Source of the DNA: Nymphaea colorata
Lineage: Eukaryota; Streptophyta; Magnoliopsida; Nymphaeales; Nymphaeaceae
Assembly (NCBI RefSeq): GCF_008831285.2
Contig: NC_045149.1
Coordinates: 12,590,629 to 12,654,628, forward strand
Direction of reading: 5' to 3'
DNA length: 64,000 nt
The position numbers were made by a program, and so were the translations under genes. Within the stretch, counting starts at the first letter, position 1. Each line of letters opens with the position of its first letter. The notes beneath the pieces were generated by a model. That model was not told the DNA's origin and searched no databases. It worked only from the letters and a program-made list of their open reading frames with translations. Positions 57,086 to 64,000 of the stretch are shown here, piece after piece.

Positions 57086-58209
57086 ATATCAACTACCTAA
57101 TTCTCCATGGGCCCCTTAAAGTTTAGAAAATTGATTGTTAGGCTAGCATTCCTTTCATGTCCTTAATAAAAGCTTTTATGAGAGAAAAAAAAAACAAAAA
57201 ATAGTTAAAACCTAAAAATCAAGATGAATTTTTACATTTTAAAACAGTTGAACCAAAGTCGGACGATTCCGGTCCGAGTCACCGATCCAGCAAAGTCAGC
57301 CGATTCTTGGCTGAATCACCCCAACTTTTGGTGCTGACTCACTTGGGCCCTAACTCGTGGCCCAATGAGAGGGTGATCCCGATCTGACTCCGGTGATTCT
57401 TGAGTCGACTCGCAGAGCTGGCCAACAATGCCGATAGGCACCACCTTGTCAAAGGGAGATTGATTTTGTGGAAGATAGATATCTGTTAATGGAGAAGTAC
57501 TGTTGTCTAAACACTGTGATATTCAATGTTCTCGGAAGGATGCCATTAGAGCATATCCAGATTGGTGAGTCCTTTCTTCCATAATGAACTATTGGCACTA
57601 GACAGGGGAGGAGCCAAGGTAGGGTTTGCATCGGCCCTGGCCCCACCTCAATTTTTTTTTTTCTTAAACTTACATGTAAATTTTAAAAAATTTTACTTGT
57701 TCTATATAAAAATTTTGAGAAATGATATTTCGGCCCTAGTCAAAATTTAGAAACCTGAATTCCGCCCGTCTCATGAATAATTTCTGGCTTCGCCCCTGGC
57801 ACCAGGCATACATTTTATCATTATGAACCAGGGATAAAAGGGTTGTCAGTGGGAATAGGGTTTTAACATCGAAAAACACAGCAGTTAACTAGGTAATCCA
57901 TTATGGATTAGTATAGTTATTTTGGTTGATTATAGCCAGTTGTCATCAAGGATTTCTAAGCACATTTTTTTTTATAGATCCTTCTTATCTCTCTAGGTTT
58001 TGAGAACCTTGTTAATGAGATAAAAGATTGAAAAGAGGTCCTTCATTAAATGATGATGCTTCCATACCGAGCAAATGGCACAATAAACATCCCTTGCAAC
58101 CTGCTTGAGTGTGGTTCTGTCCAGCCAAACTGTTGTGGGATCTTCACATTTGCTTCCATTGGTTTTAAATTTTCACTTTCGAACCATCATGTCGTAACAC
58201 ACACACACA

Positions 58210-58254
<45 letters not shown>

Positions 58255-61200
58255 GACATTTTTCCATGTTCATGAGATGCTTAGGTTTCAGACCCAAACA
58301 GCTCTACCTCTTTGCACTGTGCTCTTTAAGTCTTAATATATCCATGAAGGAGTTTTGAGAGACATTGCCTGCCTAAACAGCGAAAGAAACTATAATGTTT
58401 GTCACTGTATCATTGCTCGATTACCATCTCTAAGTAAAAAATCTACACTTGTTTCCAATTTGCATTCTCGAACAGTTCTAAAAATATTGCTAGGCATCGG
58501 AAAGGTTACTTTAGGTTCTAGTGCATATGCTTTTTTTCTTTTGTTTAGCATTTGTGATTGATGAAAGGCTGAGGCAAGTCAATGTATGAAAAAAATAGCT
58601 GGTCATGTCTGATAGTCTTATATTGAAACTGCTGAGAGATAACAGCTGCTTTGCTTTGGACCAGAACTGATCTCACAGAGGGATAACTGTAAGCAAACAC
58701 AATAAAACAATGCATTATTGTGGACAAACAATTGGTCTCTTTGCAAACCTATTCTTCTATAAAAGTAATTTTCATCAAAATTTGAATAAATTAATCAGGA
58801 TGGTGGGTAGAGTGCTGGCTTTCATGGGTAGTTTTGTTTTCTGAAGAGTTGAATAGAGTGTACTTGCGTATGGTTGGTTTTTATTTTTCAGATGGATTTG
58901 CCCTGAAACAAAAAAAATCCTGCATTTACATGCATCACCGAATTAGGTTGTATCAACTGTTGGTCCCTTTTGATTTACAACTGATGTTGAAATTGTTTTC
59001 TTTACTTGTGTTTCTTAAATGCACGTAAACCCACATGTGTAGGACAGAGCTGTTTATGCTAAATAAATCTCATGCAATTGACTTTTTCTTTCTTCAGATG
59101 TTTACTTGTCTTTTAGTTTTCTGCAAATCATATGGAAGTAACTAATTACAGATTTATGGTGGTAATTTGTTCTTTTCCTTGTAGTGCCATGTAATATATG
59201 GATCGAACTTTGAAAAAGATCTTGGGACTTTTCTGGATCAAGGTGATTTAGCTGTGGTTATGAGATCAAAGCATCGCCCTCGTTGTATCCTTGGATTTAT
59301 ATCTCAGTGCCTGCAGTTGGCTCACTTGGATGACTCCAAACGAAATTCCCTGGTAAATTTCTTATTCTTTATTAATTATATGAAACACTGAAGTTCTTTG
59401 ATATGCATAGAACAACTTGGTGGAGAAAACATATTGTTTCAGCCATTTTGATTGCTTATGTGCTTTCCTGAGTATTTCCACAAGTACCATGTGTTTCTAT
59501 GTGAAGATAAACTAAGGGGAATGTGCTGATCATTGAAATAGAAGAACCAACAAATTAGGGAACTTCTGGAAGGTCTTAGATACCATTATTTTGGAATTTT
59601 GTTTATGGATTATATAACCAGTTTATACTAACATTTGGACTATATAAAATGTCAGTTTGACATACCATTCATGCCATATCAGCATCTATATCAAGTTAAA
59701 CTGGGAGTGCCATTTAGAGTACCTGGCTCATAATGTCCTTCCTCTTTTCTTTTTTCTGAGTGTTTGGCTGGTAATGTAGCTACTAGTTAGCCGAATATTC
59801 TCTTTTCACTTCTGTATCCCTGAATTCGTGCATTTTTTAAAGCACTCAACAATTATATGTTGGTAAATCTGGCAATTGATATATTTGAAGGTTATTTACA
59901 CAGACCTTTTTTCCAGGAAGCCAAGATCTCTTGCTTTGATGAAGTTATTGGTGTCTGTGAAGAATTAATGGGCATACCAATCCCTCTTTCATACACGAGA
60001 TTGACCTCGAGATTTCTTGTGCTCTGGCATCTAACACTTCCTGTTATACTTTGGGATGACTGCAACTGGATTGTTGTTCCTGCAACTTTTATGAGTGCTG
60101 CATCTCTTTATTGCATTGAAGAAGTAAGGATCCAAAAAACTTGTGTTTTATGTCAACTTGGGCTGTCTCTCTACCATGAACCTCCATGCCACCCCACTTG
60201 CGCATGCCCTGAATCCCATCTTTGATTATGGTTTCATTAAGCATATCCAACTTGTTTCTTTTGCATTTGAAAGTCATCCGGATTTTTCTTTTTACATTGC
60301 TATTGTACTTGAGCGACATTTGCAGTTTGTACATACTTTTCATTGTTTTAGGGAAGTTTTCAATCTGCTGCTTAGTTTCTCGTGGAAAAAATTATGGCCC
60401 ATTTGATGTAGACTTACTGACATATGAGGCTTTCTACTTATCTATATTAAGACTGCTCCTGCTCTTCCATTGCTTCAACCATGTTAGTTTATTACTACGT
60501 TGAAAAGTAGCATGAATTATTTTCCCATTTCCACTACTTGTGTGGTCTCCTTGAATTTTGCTACTCGTGTTGAATGGTTGAGTGTTAACAGCCTTTGTAT
60601 GATTTACATGCTCAATGTTATATTTTCTACTGAAGGGACATTATATTTGATCCAAATGTAATGTGAAATAACTGGTTGTGGTGATAAAAAATATATTGTG
60701 TGAGTGTGTTGAGTGGAATGCCCAATAACAATCAATCTTGAAATTAGAAATATATGTTAACTTAGTTAACAATGAATGCCATGACTTGATCTAATGTCAG
60801 CTGAAGGCAACTGGGTTATGTAACATATTTTCTAATTGAGATGCCAGAACCGAGTCAAGTTGAATTGGCTCTCTTTTTCTGCTTAATGCAGAGAAGTTTG
60901 TACCTAACCTGCATTCAAGGTCACAAGTTTTTGACACACGAATTCCTGGACACGCATTAGCAGGTTTCTTATCCTTGAGTTTCTGAATTGGAATGCGTCT
61001 TTCTTACTTATTTCAGTAAAACAGCTTTGTCATTGCAATTAGTGCTTTACCTTGTTAGGTTTATTTAAATTTATTTGCCAATGTTCAATTGCTGTGAGAG
61101 TTTCTCTGGATAAAATTGTATTTCTATCTCACTGTAGGTCGGCGTTCTCATCGAGGAGCCATTCCCAGTGCTTCCACTTGCTGAATTGTGTAACCTGGCT

Positions 61201-61338
61201 TGTGAAAGCATTCAGGAATCTCTTGCTACCGAGGAATCAATCCGAAGGCAACTTCAGGCCAAGAGGAAAATCGGGTCTGAAACTTCAACTGCATGCTCAC
61301 CGAATGGTTGGCCCATGTCAGAGCGGGATCCCAGCTAA
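52825..61338 (+). CDS. VCCN1: Chloroplast bestrophin-like chloride channel (VCCN type), four exons
   Basis: Exons 52825-53520, 59185-59352, 59917-60123 and 61138-61338 (TAA) join in phase 0 to 423 residues. The family is the plant thylakoid bestrophin-like anion channels, VCCN1/VCCN2 in Arabidopsis (about 410 residues), which let chloride cross the thylakoid membrane and adjust the proton motive force when light changes. Residues 1-65 are S/P-rich like a transit peptide. LYTHEKWVEHRSSRRHVRH leads into a membrane segment (about 117-138). PYQLTAPALALLLVFRTEAS and YSRFEEARRTWAKVIAG follow (about 160-195), then CHVIYGSNFEKDLGTFL, LRSKHRPRC-like text and PLSYTRLTSRFLVLWHLTLP (about 312-331). All introns are GT-AG. 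Intron 1 is 5664 bp and full of repeats. AATAAA at 62027 may end the transcript. VCCN1 versus VCCN2 cannot be decided. Confidence 0.92.
53709..53870 (+). mobile_element. hAT-like fragment related to 44212, in intron 1
   Basis: Begins CAACGCTGTTAAGTGCG, with gcgatgaggc, gaagctaggcg and gcataagtttcatgac, parallel to the 44212 copy. The right end is not clear and no target duplication was found. Confidence 0.45.
55440..56500 (+). pseudogene. Decayed gypsy integrase fragment in intron 1
   Basis: Broken plus-strand frames show DLFMDFIEGY near 55465, PMPFSAKEVARTFQEHIGK-like text near 55570, LQPHNWTEYLPWAEFVYKT near 55840, and SFHPVFYVSRLKPCNK near 56250, which matches the integrase C-terminal HPVFHVS.LK block. 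Many stops and frameshifts occur. It is an old gypsy relic, probably a chromovirus, without LTRs. Confidence 0.75.
56799..57420. mobile_element. Candidate hAT-type element with GACTCGG motifs
   Basis: Left part TAGCTGGCAAACCCGAGAGTCGG and right part ending GAGTCGACTCGCAGAGCTG are roughly inverted. Both flanks carry many GACTCGG / CCGAGTC motifs, like the other hAT elements here. Inside is a CT/TA microsatellite (57047-57086). No clear 8-bp duplication was found, so boundaries are tentative. Confidence 0.4.
57047..57086. repeat. (CT)n(AT)n microsatellite
   Basis: A ctctctctct run passes into atatatatat, about 40 bp. Confidence 0.95.
57595..57806. mobile_element. 196-bp hAT-type MITE in intron 1
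   Basis: Element 57603-57798 has ends CAGGGGAGGAGCC and, as the reverse complement of the right end, CAGGGGCGAAGCC. These are classic plant hAT MITE ends. Flanks GCACTAGA (57595-57602) and GCACCAGG (57799-57806) are an 8-bp duplication with two mismatches, so the insertion is old. It has no coding capacity. Confidence 0.8.
58196..58251. repeat. (AC)n(TA)n microsatellite
   Basis: About eight AC units followed by about twenty TA units. Confidence 0.95.
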
Positions 61339-62144
61339 CCATCCATCATTTTCTTGGTGAAATGAGGTCTAATATTTTGGAGAATGCTGTTTCGTCCTGT
61401 GGCTGCAGAGGAATAGTATTGGTGTGCTAGTACTTGATCAGATCATTACAAGAAGACATTGGTTCTGGCTTTGAGGCACAGCTTGGCGCTTATAAGGTGG
61501 TGCTTATTGTCTGGCCGTGGAATTGAGTGGTTCTCCCTTGTCTATCAATGGGATACATGAGATGGATGGTGTGGTCATATGGTAAGGGACCTAGCTTCAG
61601 GCTCTGAGGAGGGTTGTTCCAGCCAGTTGCAATATCCAACGGAGGAATCTTCATAACTGTGTCTCGCTGAATGTTAAATGGATCAGATCATACTTGAGAC
61701 CAAGCACATCCCATATGCTGCATGGCTGTATCCTTCATAGAAGGCAATCATGTCGAAGTGTACCATGCAGGACCTTGGGCATGTAGTTGCAGTTACTTTT
61801 CATGGTCAGTGCAGGGAGATACTGACGTCAAGCATGATATTTACCTGGATCGGTTCCCTATTATAATGCAGCTATATGGTCTATGCAGTATAAAAGCAGT
61901 AGCTCATACCGTGCAACTAGTCCTTGTTCCTGCAAAAGAGCGAGAAAACAAATCTTTGATCAGTTTTTCTGGAAGCAGAGTTTAACTATGTTCTATTGGT
62001 TTTTAATACTGAAAATTGAAATTGTGAATAAAGGTTATAACATGTCCGGTTAGTTTCCCAAGCTTTTGTAAAATCAGCTGCAGTTGGTTGGCACCAATAA
62101 TAGTGCCGTAATGTTGCCAACCTAAAAAAGAAGTAAAAGCCCTT

Positions 62145-62199
<55 letters not shown>

Positions 62200-63866
62200 G
62201 TGTGTAATAAGATCGTCTGCAGCTCATTTGCTTCTTTCGGTTTCAGTTTTTATGTCGTGACACAGACCAGATATCAAAACTTTATTTTATTACATGCTGT
62301 GTTGTGAAAAATATGCTGCTCTGGTATGCTATCTACCAAATCGGTGCAAGTCTGTTGGCTGGCATTAACTAAATCACATGCACCTGCTATCTACGCCTTC
62401 AGTTGGCCCCATCCATTTATTCCCGAGGCAAGTGAGGGAAATAATATGGTTAAAATCGGCTCTCTGTTCAAAGAAAATTTTAAAAAATTCAATCAAGCAA
62501 ACTAAATTAAGGTGAAAAAGACTTTACCTCGTTAAAAGAACATTTAACAATCTGAAGAGCATTTACGGGGTGGGTGTAAACGCCGTTTTGGAGGTAAAAT
62601 ATTGTTTTTGCAATGCTTGGGTGACATCAGAACCTAACTTTTTAAATTCATTAAAAAACTCACAAAAACTAGTTTCAACAAATTAGATTTTCAGGGTGTC
62701 ATCCCAATGCACTTCTATTTTTTGTGAAAACCACTTGTGAAAATTTAGTTTTTTAATCAGTTTGTACAATTTGGTTCATGTATTTGAATGATATGACAAA
62801 AAATTAAGATTTCACTTTCTAAGACCTGGTTTTTGTTTGGATGACAGAAATAAGTTTTTGAAACTTGGATGACAGTTTTACTGCAGTCGAAGGTTAATTC
62901 AACACCACCGGACGTAGTCTAAAAGATAAAACACCACAACTAATAATGGTCATATGTTTTAATTTACAGTCTCTTGTTGCTTAATATATGACTCTTATAT
63001 GCTGTTTGCCATAGTCAAAGTGACAAGAAAAATGAACTTCCATTAAAGTTGTTAATGTCAAACTATAGCACGTGGGTTGGTGGTAAGAAAAATATGTAAA
63101 AAATGTAAATGCTCCCCAGGTACCAACCTTTATCTTGACTGATAAACAATGTTTTGCTGGCGAACACAGTTTCTCAGGAAATTTGTCTGGTCCGCTAAAC
63201 TAATATATTGGTCCAAAAAAAGCCTGCTTCAGATATACATTCCAAACTTAGCAGATTAAGGTGAAAGTTCAAAGTCCAATGAAAATGTAGAAGGGGAAAT
63301 TCTCTTTCTTTTTTGGTGAGAATTTTGATATCATATCCATCCTTACATGTTCGATTGAAAAGTTATGCATGTAAAGTAAGTATGGCGCACGAGGTTTTGT
63401 CAATCTAAAAAGAATAAATGAGTATTATCAAATTATAACATGTGTAATTTATGTAACAAACATTTAAAATGTTGCTACCAGAACTGATGCAGTAACTATA
63501 CTGTTTTTCCATTCATTTGATCCCAAAAAGCTGATTCAAATTGGTCCCGATCAGATTCTGTCAAAGCTGAATGCCGAAGAACGCTGTCAAAGCTGAATGG
63601 AGAAAATAAATGAATATAGAAAATGCCATTAATGGTTAAACCTATTCTCCATGAAAATGTATAGTGAGGATTTTAGACAAGTTTAGAATGTGATTTAATA
63701 GTTAGTCTAACTCTGTCGATGTTGTACATAATGTATGAGGTGCTTAAGGGAAATGTAAAGTGCAATTATTGATGGAGCAGATTATTTGTTCGGGCCATAA
63801 GTGCATGTTTGTGAGCATCACTCCATTTGATAGTTAAAAGGAAAATATGGCATTTTGCATCTTGTA
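61339..63866. other. Downstream region of the channel gene
   Basis: The first part is probably 3' untranslated, with a possible AATAAA at 62027. A (CT)n microsatellite lies at 62146-62195. The rest, 62200-63866, is AT-rich with no gene or element that I can support. Confidence 0.5.
62146..62195. repeat. (CT)n microsatellite
   Basis: About 25 uninterrupted CT units. Confidence 0.95.
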
Positions 63867-64000
63867 GGGGCCGTTTGGTAACAATAACACATTATTACTA
63901 TCTCATGAATCTGCCTCAAACAATGAAGTAGATTCATGAAACACACACTTGTTACAGTATTCATAAATTTGGCACATTTTTAGGGTAGGCTCATGATATA
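63867..64000. mobile_element. MITE, left end, cut by window edge
   Basis: Begins GGGGCCGTTTGGTAACAA and contains ctcatgaatctgcct and gtagattcatgaaac, which fold back on each other. The wording is close to the MITE at 9878-10048. The right end lies outside the window. Confidence 0.55.

Larger units (their letters stand above)
53521..59184 (+). other. Intron 1 of the channel gene, repeat-rich
   Basis: Donor AAG|GTGAAG and acceptor TTGTAG|TGCCAT give the junction LALK-CHVIYG. It contains a GAAGCG-family fragment (53709), an A/G-rich zone with a duplicated cctcttgattaagagg (about 55037-55085), a 19-bp tandem repeat (gttccatgatgcatcagag, about 55257-55294), a gypsy integrase relic, two hAT-type elements and two microsatellites. 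Confidence 0.85.

Noticed and set aside
62003-62227. Minus-strand frame with a run of RE repeats
   Set aside because: It is a translation of the (CT)n microsatellite.

Overview
The window looks like repeat-rich chromosomal DNA from a flowering plant. Evidence: two spliced plant genes (a chloroplast bestrophin-type channel gene and a small conserved membrane-type protein gene), a high load of Ty1/copia and Ty3/gypsy LTR retrotransposons, an L1-type LINE, and many non-autonomous hAT-like and foldback elements. I saw no bacterial, organellar, rRNA, tRNA or CRISPR features. The species cannot be fixed from sequence alone.

Layout. 1-1035: 5' end of a minus-strand copia element (gag, primer site, LTR) running off the left edge. 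1036-3994: a non-coding stretch ending in a polypurine tract and a short LTR-like sequence. 3993-9155: a second minus-strand copia element (5' LTR, gag, protease, integrase, part of RT), dead and missing its 3' end, split by a 758-bp hAT-type element full of GTATCG palindromes. 9156-10860: relict DNA with one foldback MITE and one exon-like fragment. 10860-42270: a nested block. An L1-type LINE on the minus strand was split in ORF1 by a Tekay-like gypsy chromovirus (15763-42077). That element was itself hit in RT by an 894-bp hAT-type element and in its 3' LTR by a 16.4-kb Tat/Ogre-like gypsy element (24073-40429). The Tat element has 3.5-3.7-kb LTRs, a second RNase H domain, and a probable intron acceptor ahead of RT.

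42270-64000 is the gene-bearing part. A 77-residue protein is encoded by two exons on the minus strand (46775-48125). A four-exon plus-strand gene (52825-61338) encodes a 423-residue chloroplast bestrophin-like chloride channel of the VCCN type; its first intron (5.7 kb) holds a decayed gypsy integrase fragment, hAT-type MITEs and microsatellites. Between and after these genes is AT-rich DNA with tandem duplications and MITE fragments.

No host operon or pathway is present. The two host genes are separate transcription units. Everything else is mobile DNA, and none of the coding elements is intact: each carries stops, frameshifts, deletions or altered catalytic residues.
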